Below are positions 28,573 to 38,648 of a DNA stretch of 64,000 nt, piece after piece. This DNA is from Alkalihalobacillus sp. FSL W8-0930 (lineage in GTDB: Bacteria; Bacillota; Bacilli; Bacillales; Bacillaceae_D). The first letter of the stretch is position 1. Each line of letters opens with the position of its first letter. The DNA lies in the NCBI GenBank assembly GCA_037965595.1, contig CP150183.1, positions 2,976,001 through 3,040,000 on the forward strand, given 5' to 3'. The notes under the pieces are model-generated. The model saw only the letters and a list, made by a program, of their open reading frames with translations, ran no database searches and was not told the origin of the DNA. The position numbers and the translations under genes were made by a program.

Positions 28573-31449
28573 TTAAGATTGTTGTTGTAATTCTTTTTGC
28601 TCAAGTCTAACGCGCATTCTTTCTTTGTCCCGTTTTAAGATTGGATCTAAGTATTGACCGGTGTAAGATTTCTTTACAGCTGCAACCTCTTCAGGGGTTC
28701 CCTCTGCAACAATCGTTCCACCTTTATCTCCACCTTCAGGACCAAGATCAATAATGTGGTCAACGGTTTTAATCACATCAAGATTGTGCTCAATCACTAG
28801 AACCGTATCTCCATTGTCTACCAAACGCTGCAGCACATGCAAGAGATGTCCAATATCCTCAGTGTGCAAACCAGTGGTTGGTTCGTCTAAAATATATAGC
28901 GTGCGTCCAGTCGCTCTTTTATGAAGCTGAGAAGCTAATTTTACACGTTGTGCTTCTCCACCTGAAATGGTTGTCGCCGGCTGACCAAGTCGGATATAAC
29001 CGAGCCCTACATCAACTAAGGTTTGAATCTTACGTTTTATTTTAGGAATGTTCGTGAAAAATTCTAGGCCTTCTTCCACCGTCATCTCAAGAACGTCTGC
29101 AATCGTTTTTCCTTTATACGTAATTTCAAGTGTCTCTCGGTTGTATCGTTTCCCATCACAAACCTCACACGGAACGTATACATCCGGAAGAAAATGCATT
29201 TCAATCCGAATAATTCCGTCTCCACGGCATGCTTCGCAGCGTCCACCTTTGACATTAAAACTAAAACGACCTTTTTTGTACCCACGTACTTTTGCTTCAT
29301 TCGTCATGGCAAATACGTCGCGAATATCATCAAATACACCAGTGTATGTGGCTGGATTAGAGCGCGGTGTCCGGCCAATGGCTGATTGGTCGATATCGAT
29401 GACTTTATCTATTTCTTCAATACCCGTAATTTCTTTATGGGCACCCGGCTTTTCCTTGGCACGATGGATAGAGTGAGCAAGTGACTTATGCACAATTTCA
29501 TTAACCAATGTACTTTTTCCTGATCCCGATACACCTGTGACCGCAGCAAACACACCGAGTGGGAAGCCAACTGTCACATTTTTCAAGTTATTCTCCGTTG
29601 CATTTTTCACAGTGAATTTGCGGCCTGTTAACTCTCTGCGCTTCTCTGGAACAGGGATAAACTTTTTACCAGATAGATATTGTCCAGTAAGCGATCCTTC
29701 ATCTGCCATAATTTCATTAGGTGTCCCGGCAGCCGTAATGGTTCCACCGTGTACTCCGGCACCTGGGCCGACATCTATGATGTAATCCGCAGCAATCATT
29801 GTGTCTTCGTCATGTTCAACGACAATTAGAGTGTTACCTAAATCACGCATTTGCTCAAGAGCTCGAATTAACCGATCATTATCTCGTTGATGAAGACCAA
29901 TGGATGGTTCATCGAGAATATACAGAACCCCCATCAATGATGAACCAATTTGAGTCGCTAAACGAATACGCTGTGCTTCCCCACCAGAAAGTGTTCCAGC
30001 GGCTCGTGAAAAGGTTAGATAATCAAGTCCTACATTAATGAGAAACTCAGCTCGATCATAAATTTCTTTTAAGATTAACGCACCGATTGATTTTTCCTTT
30101 GGTGTAAGGTCTAAATGCGTAATAAAGTGTTGAGCATCCTTTATGGACATTTTCGTTACTTCTCCAATATGCTTCTCATTTACCTTAACTGCTAATGCTT
30201 CTTTCTTTAATCGATAGCCTTTACAAGTAGGACAAGGCTTCTGACGCATATAGCCTTCCATTTGCTCACGAATGTAATCAGAGCTTGTCTCATGATAACG
30301 ACGTGAGATGTTCTTTAGAACACCTTCAAACTCAATGGTCCCCTCACGAACGCGCCCAAAATCATTTTCATAGTGGAAAAAGATTTTTTCCTTTCCACTT
30401 CCTTTAAGAATCTTATCCATTTGGGCAGCAGGTAGCTTTTCAACAGGAGTGTCCATATCAATACCAAAGTGGTCACATACCGCCTCAAGCAACTGCGGGT
30501 AATATTGAGAGCTTATAGGTTCCCAAGGGGCAATGGCATGCTCTCTTAATGTTCTAGATGGATCAGGGATCACTAAATCCACATCTACCTCAAGCTTTGT
30601 GCCTAAACCATCACAACTCCCACACGCACCATAAGGACTGTTAAATGAAAACAAGCGAGGCTCAAGCTCTGGAATTGAAAACCCACAGATCGGACATGCA
30701 TAATGTTGACTAAATAAGATTTCTTCTCCATCAATTACATCAACAAGTACTCGTCCATCAGCAAGCTGGAGTGCCGTTTCTAACGAGTCGGCTAGACGGC
30801 TATTAATTCCTTCTTTAATGACAACACGGTCAATGACCACTTCAATTGTATGTTTTTTGTTCTTCTCCAGTTCAATCCCTTCTGCAACCTCATGCATCTC
30901 ACCATCAATTCGAACACGCACATAGCCTTGCTTTTTTAAATCATCAAGAACCTTTACATGTGTTCCTTTCCGACCAGATACAAGTGGAGCTAGAATTTGC
31001 ATTTTTGTGCGTTCAGGAAACCCTAATAGACGATCTACCATTTCTTGAATCGTTTGTGAGGAGATTTCAATGCCGTGATCAGGGCAATATGGTCGACCGA
31101 TACGCGCATACAATAAGCGAAGATAATCATAAATCTCGGTTACTGTCCCAACCGTTGATCGCGGATTACGGCTTGTTGTTTTCTGGTCGATAGAAATGGC
31201 CGGAGATAACCCATCAATTGAATCAACATCTGGTTTGTCCATTTGACCTAAGAATTGTCTCGCATACGCAGACAGAGACTCAACATATCGTCTCTGTCCT
31301 TCTGCGTAAATCGTATCAAAAGCAAGTGACGATTTCCCTGAACCAGATAATCCTGTTAAAACAACAAGCTTATCACGTGGAATTGTCACATCAATATCTT
31401 TTAAGTTATTGGAACGAGCTCCTTTTACAATGATATTTTCCTGTGCCAT
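28573..31449 (-). CDS. uvrA: Excinuclease ABC subunit A
   Basis: A 958-residue damage sensor of nucleotide excision repair with two ABC ATPase modules. Visible are the N-terminal Walker [10 protein letters not shown], the second GVSGSGKST, two LSGGEAQR-type signatures, and zinc-binding cysteine sets (CPICGFSIP...CGSCDGLG and [11 protein letters not shown]...[10 protein letters not shown]). It works with UvrB, encoded just upstream with a four-base gap. Confidence 0.98.
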   Translation of the reverse strand: MAQENIIVKGARSNNLKDIDVTIPRDKLVVLTGLSGSGKSSLAFDTIYAEGQRRYVESLSAYARQFLGQMDKPDVDSIDGLSPAISIDQKTTSRNPRSTVGTVTEIYDYLRLLYARIGRPYCPDHGIEISSQTIQEMVDRLLGFPERTKMQILAPLVSGRKGTHVKVLDDLKKQGYVRVRIDGEMHEVAEGIELEKNKKHTIEVVIDRVVIKEGINSRLADSLETALQLADGRVLVDVIDGEEILFSQHYACPICGFSIPELEPRLFSFNSPYGACGSCDGLGTKLEVDVDLVIPDPSRTLREHAIAPWEPISSQYYPQLLEAVCDHFGIDMDTPVEKLPAAQMDKILKGSGKEKIFFHYENDFGRVREGTIEFEGVLKNISRRYHETSSDYIREQMEGYMRQKPCPTCKGYRLKKEALAVKVNEKHIGEVTKMSIKDAQHFITHLDLTPKEKSIGALILKEIYDRAEFLINVGLDYLTFSRAAGTLSGGEAQRIRLATQIGSSLMGVLYILDEPSIGLHQRDNDRLIRALEQMRDLGNTLIVVEHDEDTMIAADYIIDVGPGAGVHGGTITAAGTPNEIMADEGSLTGQYLSGKKFIPVPEKRRELTGRKFTVKNATENNLKNVTVGFPLGVFAAVTGVSGSGKSTLVNEIVHKSLAHSIHRAKEKPGAHKEITGIEEIDKVIDIDQSAIGRTPRSNPATYTGVFDDIRDVFAMTNEAKVRGYKKGRFSFNVKGGRCEACRGDGIIRIEMHFLPDVYVPCEVCDGKRYNRETLEITYKGKTIADVLEMTVEEGLEFFTNIPKIKRKIQTLVDVGLGYIRLGQPATTISGGEAQRVKLASQLHKRATGRTLYILDEPTTGLHTEDIGHLLHVLQRLVDNGDTVLVIEHNLDVIKTVDHIIDLGPEGGDKGGTIVAEGTPEEVAAVKKSYTGQYLDPILKRDKERMRVRLEQKELQQQS

Positions 31450-31453
31450 GTGC

Positions 31454-33439
31454 TCACCCTTCCGCTTTCATTTGAATCACGATATCTCGTAATTCTGCCG
31501 CTCGTTCGAAATTAAGATCTTTTGCTGCTTGTTTCATTTCAGCTTCAAGACGCTCGATCATCGCAGCCTTCTCTTGTTTGCTTAGCTTTGTTTTAGGAGC
31601 AGCTGATGCAGCGTAATCCTCTGTATCCTCCGCAGCGTACGTTGCTTGAATGACCTCAGGCACTTTCTTTTTAATTGTTTGAGGCGTAATTCCGTGCTCC
31701 TCATTAAATGCCTTCTGTATCGTTCGTCTACGCTGAGTTTCATCTAAGGCCACTCTCATCGAATTAGTAATTTTGTTTGCGTACATAATGACGTGTCCAT
31801 TCGAGTTACGAGCAGCACGTCCGATTGTTTGAATAAGCGATCGTTCCGCTCTTAAGAAGCCTTCCTTATCAGCATCAAGAATGGCTACAAGTGAAACCTC
31901 AGGTATATCAAGACCTTCACGGAGTAAGTTAATCCCAACCAGTACGTCAAATGTACCTAAACGAAGCTGCCTTAAGATTTCAATCCGTTCAAGTGTTTTT
32001 ATTTCAGAATGAAGATATCTTACCTTAATACCAAGCTCCTTCAGGTAATCTGTTAAGTCTTCAGACATCTTTTTTGTTAAGGTTGTGACTAATACACGCT
32101 CATCGCGAGCCATGCGGTCATGAATTTCACCAACAAGGTCATCAATCTGACCTTCTATTGGACGTACATCAATCGTTGGATCAAGTAATCCAGTTGGTCT
32201 AATAATTTGTTGAACCATATCAGGTGTTTTTTCAAGCTCATAAGGGCCCGGAGTTGCTGAAACGTAGACAACCTGATTCACCTTTTCTTCAAACTCTTCA
32301 AATCGTAATGGTCGGTTATCTAAAGCAGATGGTAAACGGAATCCATGATTCACTAAGATTTCTTTACGTGCTTTATCTCCATTAAACATTCCGCGAACCT
32401 GCGGCAGTGTTACGTGGGACTCATCCATAATTAATAAGTAGTCATCGGGAAGGAAATCCATCAATGTATATGGTGTAGCACCGGCTTCTCTTAATGTCAA
32501 ATGACGTGAATAGTTCTCAATCCCTGAGCAAAAGCCCATTTCAGCCATCATTTCTAAATCATACCTAGTCCGTTGCTCCAAGCGTTGGGCTTCAAGCAGT
32601 TTTCCTTCTTCTTGCATGTTCTTAAGCTGTTCCTCAAGCTCTGCTTCAATGTTTGCCATAGCGCGCTTTAATTTTTCCTCACGCGTAACGAAGTGAGATG
32701 CAGGGAAGATCGCTACATGTTTTCGCTCGCCTCTAACTTCTCCTGTAAGAGCATCAACTTCTGTAATTCGGTCAATTTCATCTCCAAAAAGCTCAACACG
32801 AATACATTGCTCATCACGGGAAGCTGGGAAAATTTCTACCACATCTCCACGCACACGGAATGTACCACGAGTAAAGTTAATATCGTTTCGGTCATATTGA
32901 ATGTCAACCAGTTTCCGTAAAAGTTCGTTTCGATCAAGCTCCATCCCTACTCGCAGGGACAAAACAAGGTCTCTATACTCCGTCGGAGAACCTAAACCAT
33001 AAATACACGAGACACTCGCGACAATGATCACATCGTTACGTTCGAACAATGAGCTTGTTGCAGAGTGTCTAAGCTTATCAATTTCATCATTAATACTTGC
33101 ATCCTTCTCTATAAACGTATCAGAACTCGGTACATATGCTTCCGGCTGATAATAATCATAATAACTAACAAAATACTCCACAGCGTTATTCGGGAAAAAT
33201 TCCTTGAACTCACTATATAACTGACCAGCAAGTGTTTTATTATGAGCCATAATTAACGTTGGCTTATTCACTTGCTTAATCACATTTGACATGGTGAATG
33301 TCTTACCGGTACCTGTTGCGCCAAGCAACGTTTGAAACTTTTCACCATTATTTAACTTCTCAACAATCGTTTTAATTGCTTCTGGCTGATCACCCTGAGG
33401 TTCATAATCAGAAACAAGTTCAAATTCTTTCTGTTCCAC
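31454..33439 (-). CDS. uvrB: Excinuclease ABC subunit B
   Basis: A 661-residue DNA helicase-like protein that is loaded at lesions by UvrA and recruits UvrC. The Walker A motif GATGTGKT is at residues 40-47, the beta-hairpin region with [12 protein letters not shown] is near residue 92, and the C-terminal UVR domain with FERAAELRD is at the end. The start is GTG with AGGAGG seven bases upstream. A LexA-like box lies in the promoter. Confidence 0.98.
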   Translation of the reverse strand: MEQKEFELVSDYEPQGDQPEAIKTIVEKLNNGEKFQTLLGATGTGKTFTMSNVIKQVNKPTLIMAHNKTLAGQLYSEFKEFFPNNAVEYFVSYYDYYQPEAYVPSSDTFIEKDASINDEIDKLRHSATSSLFERNDVIIVASVSCIYGLGSPTEYRDLVLSLRVGMELDRNELLRKLVDIQYDRNDINFTRGTFRVRGDVVEIFPASRDEQCIRVELFGDEIDRITEVDALTGEVRGERKHVAIFPASHFVTREEKLKRAMANIEAELEEQLKNMQEEGKLLEAQRLEQRTRYDLEMMAEMGFCSGIENYSRHLTLREAGATPYTLMDFLPDDYLLIMDESHVTLPQVRGMFNGDKARKEILVNHGFRLPSALDNRPLRFEEFEEKVNQVVYVSATPGPYELEKTPDMVQQIIRPTGLLDPTIDVRPIEGQIDDLVGEIHDRMARDERVLVTTLTKKMSEDLTDYLKELGIKVRYLHSEIKTLERIEILRQLRLGTFDVLVGINLLREGLDIPEVSLVAILDADKEGFLRAERSLIQTIGRAARNSNGHVIMYANKITNSMRVALDETQRRRTIQKAFNEEHGITPQTIKKKVPEVIQATYAAEDTEDYAASAAPKTKLSKQEKAAMIERLEAEMKQAAKDLNFERAAELRDIVIQMKAEG

Positions 33440-33455
33440 AAGCCAGCCTCCTAAT

Positions 33456-33482
33456 CGAACATATGATCACATGCTAAGTATA
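33456..33482 (-). promoter_or_regulatory. uvrB promoter -10 with a LexA/DinR-like box
   Basis: CGAACATATGATCA (33456-33469) matches the Bacillus LexA box CGAAC-N4-GTTCG with one perfect half and two mismatches in the other. It lies just downstream of an extended -10 (TGATATACT; hexamer 33477-33482) on the minus strand. A further CGAACGTTCG palindrome without the usual spacer is at about 33513. SOS control of uvrB is known in B. subtilis. Confidence 0.6.
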
Positions 33483-33616
33483 TCATAACTACATTAAATA
33501 CACACAAAAAAGCGAACGTTCGTACCCCATTTATTGTAGCCAATCTCTGACACTCACATACTCTATAAAGCATTAATACCCGTTTCTCTGAATAATAAAA
33601 TGGCAAAACTTTTTAC

Positions 33617-33645
33617 TGGACGAATTCTGATGGGTGAGCTATGAT
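33617..33645 (+). promoter_or_regulatory. Promoter of the FMN riboswitch transcript
   Basis: TGGACG and TATGAT lie 17 bases apart on the plus strand, about 30 bases ahead of the riboswitch aptamer. The remainder of the uvrB-EamA interval is accounted for by the riboswitch and its terminator. Confidence 0.6.
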
Positions 33646-33675
33646 ATGAACTATCGAAATGAAAATAGAATATGG

Positions 33676-33810
33676 ATCTTCGGGGCAGGTGTAATTCCTG
33701 ACCGGCGGTGATGTTTCATTAAACTAAGCCCGCGACTCCAGCTGCTTGCAGCTTGGACTGATCTGGTGTAAATCCAGAGCCGACGGTTAAAGTCCGGATG
33801 GGAGAAGATA
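33676..33810 (+). promoter_or_regulatory. FMN riboswitch (RFN element)
   Basis: The conserved RFN segments occur in order: ATCTTCGGGGCAGG, CCTGACCGGCGGTGAT, AGCCCGCGA, a variable hairpin (CAGCTGCTTGCAGCTTG), CTGGTGTAAATCCAG, AGCCGACGGTTAAAGTCCGG and GGGAGAAGAT. It binds FMN and usually turns riboflavin synthesis or transport genes off. Here the next gene, about 180 bases downstream, is an EamA-family transporter. Confidence 0.97.
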
Positions 33811-33844
33811 TAGATAGGCGCATTTATTTAAGTGTACCTATTTG

Positions 33845-33947
33845 AAGATGCATGTTTATTTGTGCTTTTTCTGACTTCTAGTCCCGATTGTCTACTAAGT
33901 TGATCGGGTTAATCAGAACAAGCGGAATCCATGCATCTTTTTTATTT
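33845..33947 (+). terminator. Riboswitch expression platform terminator
   Basis: AAGATGCATG (33845-33854) pairs with CATGCATCTT (33930-33939), which is followed by TTTTTATTT. Between the arms is an inner stem CCCGAT/ATCGGG. The structure would end transcription before the transporter gene when FMN is bound. The stretch between the riboswitch and the gene holds no reading frame of interest. Confidence 0.8.
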
Positions 33948-33992
33948 CTTACGAACGATCCCATATTCAAACAACTAAAAGGGGTTTGAATC

Positions 33993-34955
33993 ATGGAACA
34001 AACAGGTCTAAAATCAAAAAACACGTTTTGGCTCATCGTTATAGGTGCTGCCTTCTGGGGAGTCAATCCGCTCTTTAGAGTATTACTTCTCGATACATTA
34101 ACATCTGCACAAATTGTGTTTATTGAACACATGTTACTCGCTTTTATTACGATTCCTATACTCTGGTTTAATCGCCGAGAGTTAAAAGGGCTGAAGAAAA
34201 GTCATATTGGTGCATTGCTTTTCATTTCATGGGGAGGATCCGCTTTAGCTACGCTGTTATTTACGGCAGGTTTGACGTATGGAAATATCAATGCTGTATT
34301 ATTGCTTCAAAAAATGCAGCCATTGTTTGCGATTATACTCGCACGTATCTTACTAAAAGAGATGTTTCCAAGACACTTTACACCACTCGTTATTGTCGCT
34401 TTAATTGGAACATACTTTTTAACGTTTGGTTTCTCGTTACCACTTGGTCATATGGGTGAAGTCATTCAGATGGGAAGTATCCTTTCATTAGCTGCCGCAG
34501 CATTATGGGGTGGATCAACGGTAATGGGTCGATTATTATTAAAGCAAATGAAGTTTGAAACCGTCACGTCCTTACGATTCGTATTAGCTATTCCATTTAT
34601 TACAGTCATTATGCTTATTCAAAATGCTGCGTGGACACTTCCAAGTGATTCCGTAAGTATGACACTAATTGGTGTAAATCTATTAGTATCTGCGCTATTG
34701 CCAGGATTGTTCAGTATGCTTCTTTATTACAAAGGGTTGACGAATACAAAAGCAAGTGTCGCTACACTCGCTGAACTAAGTTTTCCGATGACAGGTATGA
34801 TTGTGAACTGGCTTGTTTTCCAAGAGAGTGTCACTGCTGCTCAATTCACTGGATTCATCTTGATTTGGATTGTTCTCTTTACAATCTCTAAGCAACGTGA
34901 AATTGTTGCTCCGATCTCAAAGGAACAAGCACCGTTACTATCAAAAACGTCTTAA
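33993..34955 (+). CDS. EamA/DMT family transporter under an FMN riboswitch
   Basis: A 320-residue membrane protein with about ten transmembrane segments in two EamA repeats (around residues 12-145 and 160-300), typical of drug/metabolite transporters. An AAAAGGGG site precedes the ATG. The only gene behind the FMN riboswitch, so a role in riboflavin or flavin precursor transport is likely by inference. The usual Bacillus riboflavin importer RibU is a different family; RibN-type flavin transporters of proteobacteria are EamA members. Confidence 0.85.
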   Translation: MEQTGLKSKNTFWLIVIGAAFWGVNPLFRVLLLDTLTSAQIVFIEHMLLAFITIPILWFNRRELKGLKKSHIGALLFISWGGSALATLLFTAGLTYGNINAVLLLQKMQPLFAIILARILLKEMFPRHFTPLVIVALIGTYFLTFGFSLPLGHMGEVIQMGSILSLAAAALWGGSTVMGRLLLKQMKFETVTSLRFVLAIPFITVIMLIQNAAWTLPSDSVSMTLIGVNLLVSALLPGLFSMLLYYKGLTNTKASVATLAELSFPMTGMIVNWLVFQESVTAAQFTGFILIWIVLFTISKQREIVAPISKEQAPLLSKTS

Positions 34956-34956
34956 C

Positions 34957-34992
34957 AAAAAGCCAGAATGGACCTAGTCCATTCTGGCTTTA
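34957..34992. terminator. Bidirectional terminator between the EamA gene and pucG
   Basis: A 14-bp stem (AGCCAGAATGGAC / GTCCATTCTGGCT) with a three-base loop is flanked by AAAA on the left and TTTAATTTT on the right. It lies between the two convergent stop codons and serves both. Confidence 0.9.
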
Positions 34993-36219
34993 ATTTTGTT
35001 CCTCTGCATAATAACGGATAGCCACTTCAAGTGCCCTTCCTTTATTAACTGGTACACCGTAATAAACAAGAACGCCCTCAAGTGCACCTAGAACAGCGAG
35101 AATGTTTTCTCGTCGACAGCTATATCCCATTGTACCAATTCGCCAAATCTTCCCATGAAGTGGTCCAAATGAGCTCGCAATTTCAATCCCAAACATCTCA
35201 AGTAATGTGTGCCTCACTTCATCGGCTTCTACACCTTCAGGCACGTTAATACATGTAACCGTCGGCAGTTTAACCGAATCGTCTCCGAATCGCTCTAATC
35301 CCATTGCCTCGAGACCGATCATTAATGCCTTCTCATGATAAGCATGACGCTTAAAGCGCTCCTCCAATCCTTCTTCTAAAACAAGACGTAACCCTTCGCG
35401 TAAGGCATAAATCATAGTAGTCGCTTCCGTGTGATGGTTTAAACGACGCGGCCCCCAGTAATCCTGAAGCATCGATAAGTCAAAGTAATTACTACGAATA
35501 AATTGCTGATTGGTTAATTTAAGCTCTTCTTCTGTTGCAATGCCTCGCTCTACTTTCTTACGTTTAGCAATCCGCTCTTCCACTCGTTCGTTGTATGTTA
35601 ACGGAGCTAGACCAGAAGGAACGGATAAGCATTTTTGAGTACCGGCAATTAATCCATCGATACACCATTCATCCACTTTCACATCTGCTCCACCAATAGA
35701 AGCGACGGCATCAACAATGAATAAAATGTCTTGCTTGCGACAGGCCTCGCCCACTTCTTTTAATGGCTGCATACGCCCAGTTGATGTTTCAGCATGAACA
35801 AGCGCAACGATATCAGGGTTAACCTCGTTCATGGCTCTAATGATTTCCTCTGGCTCAAAAACACGACCCCATTCTTTCTCAATCACCTTGACTGTTGCAC
35901 CATATCGCTCACAAATTTCAATTAACAGGTTGCCAAATCGACCATAGACAGGGACGAGAACAACGTCTCCAGGGTGAATCACACTACAAAGCATCGCTTC
36001 AATGCCCGAGCGTGACGTCCCATCGACCGGAAAAGCCCATTGGTTCTTCGTTTGAAATAACTGACGTAACATGTCCATTACTTCATTCATAACACCCGTA
36101 AATGCTGGGTCAAATTGGCCAACAATTGGTGTGGACATCACACGCAATACTCTCGGATCAACCTCCACTGGACCCGGTGTTAAAATCGTTCGCAATGGAG
36201 TAGATAAATCTTGATACAT
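34990..36219 (-). CDS. pucG: (S)-ureidoglycine-glyoxylate aminotransferase
   Basis: A 409-residue class V aminotransferase of the alanine-glyoxylate aminotransferase group. TPGPVEVDPRVL lies at the N-terminus, and the PLP lysine is in GTQKCLSVPSG. PucG moves the amino group of unstable ureidoglycine to glyoxylate, giving oxalurate and glycine. The gene overlaps the end of the allantoate deiminase gene region by position, as expected for consecutive steps. The ATG at 36219 has AGGAGGAA; the start at 36240 lies within pucF. Confidence 0.92.
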   Translation of the reverse strand: MYQDLSTPLRTILTPGPVEVDPRVLRVMSTPIVGQFDPAFTGVMNEVMDMLRQLFQTKNQWAFPVDGTSRSGIEAMLCSVIHPGDVVLVPVYGRFGNLLIEICERYGATVKVIEKEWGRVFEPEEIIRAMNEVNPDIVALVHAETSTGRMQPLKEVGEACRKQDILFIVDAVASIGGADVKVDEWCIDGLIAGTQKCLSVPSGLAPLTYNERVEERIAKRKKVERGIATEEELKLTNQQFIRSNYFDLSMLQDYWGPRRLNHHTEATTMIYALREGLRLVLEEGLEERFKRHAYHEKALMIGLEAMGLERFGDDSVKLPTVTCINVPEGVEADEVRHTLLEMFGIEIASSFGPLHGKIWRIGTMGYSCRRENILAVLGALEGVLVYYGVPVNKGRALEVAIRYYAEEQN

Positions 36220-36232
36220 GAGTTCATTCCTC

Positions 36233-37456
36233 CTATTCATACGCTAGTGCATAAAGCTGTGCTTTCAGAAGTTGAAGTCCTTTTTCAAGTGCCTCTGGGT
36301 CTGTCCACTCCTCAGGAGAATGACTGATCCCCTTTTGACTTGGTACAAATAAAAGCAAGGTTGGACAGGTTTGTCCAAACACCTGCGCATCATGCCCTGC
36401 CCCACTCACCATTTTTTCAGAAGAGAAGCCAAGCTCGTCTGCTTGAGATAATGCCCGTTCAACAAACACATTGCTTAATTGGACTGGCTCAATCTGTAAC
36501 CAGCAATCTTGGCTCATCTCCATCTCATTTTGCTTAGCTACCTCTTTAAATTGATGAATGATTGTTTCAAATTGATCTAAAACACTCGTTTGTGCGTGTC
36601 GTACATCTAAGCTGCACTCAACCCCTCCAGCAATGACATTTGGCACATTCGGTGATGCCACTAAACGTCCAACCGTCGCCACGAGTGATGAATCAAGTTG
36701 TTCAGCCTGATCTGTGATGTATGTGATAAATTCAGCTGCTAAACGCATAGCGTCTTTTCGCATGGACATCGGTGTGGTTCCTGCATGGTTACTCTCACCG
36801 CTAAACTGGATCATGTATCTTCGCTGCCCGACAATGTCGCTCACAATCCCAACGTCCTTTTGTTTCTGTTCAAGAAGAATGCCCTGCTCAATATGAAGCT
36901 CAATAAAAGCCTGAATCGTTTCTGCTGACGTATTTGTTGAAAGGCTCTTTCCAAATCCAGCATCAATCATCGCCTGCTGAAGGGAGATGCCGTCAGAATC
37001 AATATAGGTGTCTGCCGTATCCAACACACTTTGTCCAGTTATCCATTTGGAACCCCAGAACGTAAAAGGGAAACGACTTCCCTCCTCCTCCGCTAAAGAA
37101 ACCACATCAATCGTCCGCTTAGGGGGGCCATACTCAAAGTACAATTCACTTGCCGCCAGAAAACTAGCTAGCACTCCATAGGCTCCATCAAACTGTCCTC
37201 CATCACGAACCGTATCAATATGGGAGCCTGTCAGAATGATAGAATCTGGTTCATCTGTGCCGACATAACGTCCATACAAATTACCAACTTCATCAAAACG
37301 AACCGTGAATCCTCTTTGGATCATTTGTTTTTGTAATGCAAGCTGAGCTTCCAGCCAGGACTCTGAATAGAGAAGCCTCGTCACCCCTCCATTTTCCGTT
37401 TTCCCGTAGGATGCTAACCATTTAATCCAATCACTAATTGATTGTTCTGGATACAT
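36233..37456 (-). CDS. pucF: Allantoate deiminase (allantoate amidohydrolase)
   Basis: A 407-residue M20-family metal amidohydrolase. Metal-binding residues are in GSHIDTVRDGGQFDGAYG, LAEEEGSRFPFTFWGS and AGHDAQ. It converts allantoate to ureidoglycine, ammonia and CO2. The nearest strong site (AGGAGG) is about 27 bases upstream of the first ATG, which is unusually far; a closer in-frame codon at the right spacing is only ATC, so the exact start is uncertain. Co-transcribed with pucG. Confidence 0.92.
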   Translation of the reverse strand: MYPEQSISDWIKWLASYGKTENGGVTRLLYSESWLEAQLALQKQMIQRGFTVRFDEVGNLYGRYVGTDEPDSIILTGSHIDTVRDGGQFDGAYGVLASFLAASELYFEYGPPKRTIDVVSLAEEEGSRFPFTFWGSKWITGQSVLDTADTYIDSDGISLQQAMIDAGFGKSLSTNTSAETIQAFIELHIEQGILLEQKQKDVGIVSDIVGQRRYMIQFSGESNHAGTTPMSMRKDAMRLAAEFITYITDQAEQLDSSLVATVGRLVASPNVPNVIAGGVECSLDVRHAQTSVLDQFETIIHQFKEVAKQNEMEMSQDCWLQIEPVQLSNVFVERALSQADELGFSSEKMVSGAGHDAQVFGQTCPTLLLFVPSQKGISHSPEEWTDPEALEKGLQLLKAQLYALAYE

Positions 37457-37601
37457 CGGCTGTAGTTGTGCGATCGTTCTCGTCCTCCTTTACTCCACTC
37501 TATCTGTTAGCTTTATCATAACGATTTCAAGCTAATGATACATTGGCGATAACACCAAATAATAGTTCATTTTTTAGATAAAATAACTAAACACACAATA
37601 G

Positions 37602-37627
37602 AAAAAAGGCCTCTCGTTGGCCTCTTG
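37602..37627 (-). terminator. Terminator after the ABC importer genes
   Basis: On the minus strand GAGGCC and GGCCTT form a short stem followed by TTTTTTC, seven bases after the stop codon of the binding-protein gene. It ends the long puc operon ahead of pucF. Confidence 0.7.
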
Positions 37628-37633
37628 TTTGAA

Positions 37634-38626
37634 TTAAGTTTCAGGAAGAAATTCCGTTGTGAAAATGTCTTCTGTTTCAAAGTCTTCATCTAAAAGGTTT
37701 ATTTCAAGGAGTTGATCTATTAACGTCCTCCACTTATCAGCTGTCATATACCCTGTTCCCTGGCTAGCTGCATCAAACCCGTAAATATATTCATATTGGG
37801 TTTCTGCTTCGTAATTTAATTCTTCTAGTGCGATATTAGGATTTGCCGCTGTAATAACTTCATTAATCTCCTCGTAGTTTTCTTCGTACAATTTCCATCC
37901 TTCAAGGTAACTGTCTACAAATTTCTCCACAACGGATGCATGCTCATTTAAATAATCTTTGGTGACAAATAACACCACATTGTATGGATCATATCCCGAT
38001 TCAGAAACTAAGAGTGTCTCCGTAGGAATCCCTTCACGTTCTAGAAAAAATGGTTCTGACGTCACAAAAGCCTGAGTAACGGACTCCTGTTTTTCAATAA
38101 ACGTTACGTTCTGACCATTATAAGCCAGTTCATTTACGCCTGATAAATCATATTCATTTTTAAGAAAGTCCCAGTATGTAATACCTGGTTGAATGAATAC
38201 CTCGCGACCATTTAAGTCTTCAAAATCATTTATTTCTGTTCCCTCATGATACATAAATGCCTGAGGACTACCTTGCATGGTAGCGGCAAGTGCCACCAAC
38301 TCTATGCCTTGATTACGTGCGATGACTAGTTGATCAGCGTGTGCTAGTCCAAAATCCGCATCACCAGCCGCTACAATCTGAATCGGTGATACTTGGGGAC
38401 CCCCCGGCTCAACCGTTAACTCAATCTGTTGTTCTTCAAATAGCCCCTCTTCTATTCCTGCATATACTCCTCCATGCTGAGATTTAGGAAACCAGTTTAA
38501 TACAAGCTTTACATCCTCATGAGACCCATCCGCTGCTCCCAAGGCACTTCCTTCTTCTCCACACCCCGCTAAAAGAACTCCAGTCGCAATCATTAAGCTT
38601 GCTCCCACAAATGATGAACGTTTCAT
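37634..38626 (-). CDS. NMT1/THI5-like substrate-binding lipoprotein
   Basis: A 330-residue lipoprotein: signal peptide with the lipobox LLAGC (Cys21), then a periplasmic-binding-like fold of the NMT1/THI5/SsuA family starting VKLVLNWFPKSQHGGVYAGIEEGLF. Such proteins bind thiamine pyrimidines, sulfonates, nitrate or riboflavin-type ligands. Here it is the last gene of an operon for xanthine and urate breakdown, so a purine, urate or allantoin ligand is inferred. The ligand cannot be read from the sequence. Confidence 0.85.
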   Translation of the reverse strand: MKRSSFVGASLMIATGVLLAGCGEEGSALGAADGSHEDVKLVLNWFPKSQHGGVYAGIEEGLFEEQQIELTVEPGGPQVSPIQIVAAGDADFGLAHADQLVIARNQGIELVALAATMQGSPQAFMYHEGTEINDFEDLNGREVFIQPGITYWDFLKNEYDLSGVNELAYNGQNVTFIEKQESVTQAFVTSEPFFLEREGIPTETLLVSESGYDPYNVVLFVTKDYLNEHASVVEKFVDSYLEGWKLYEENYEEINEVITAANPNIALEELNYEAETQYEYIYGFDAASQGTGYMTADKWRTLIDQLLEINLLDEDFETEDIFTTEFLPET

Positions 38627-38648
38627 AGATTAGACCCCCAACTCCAGT

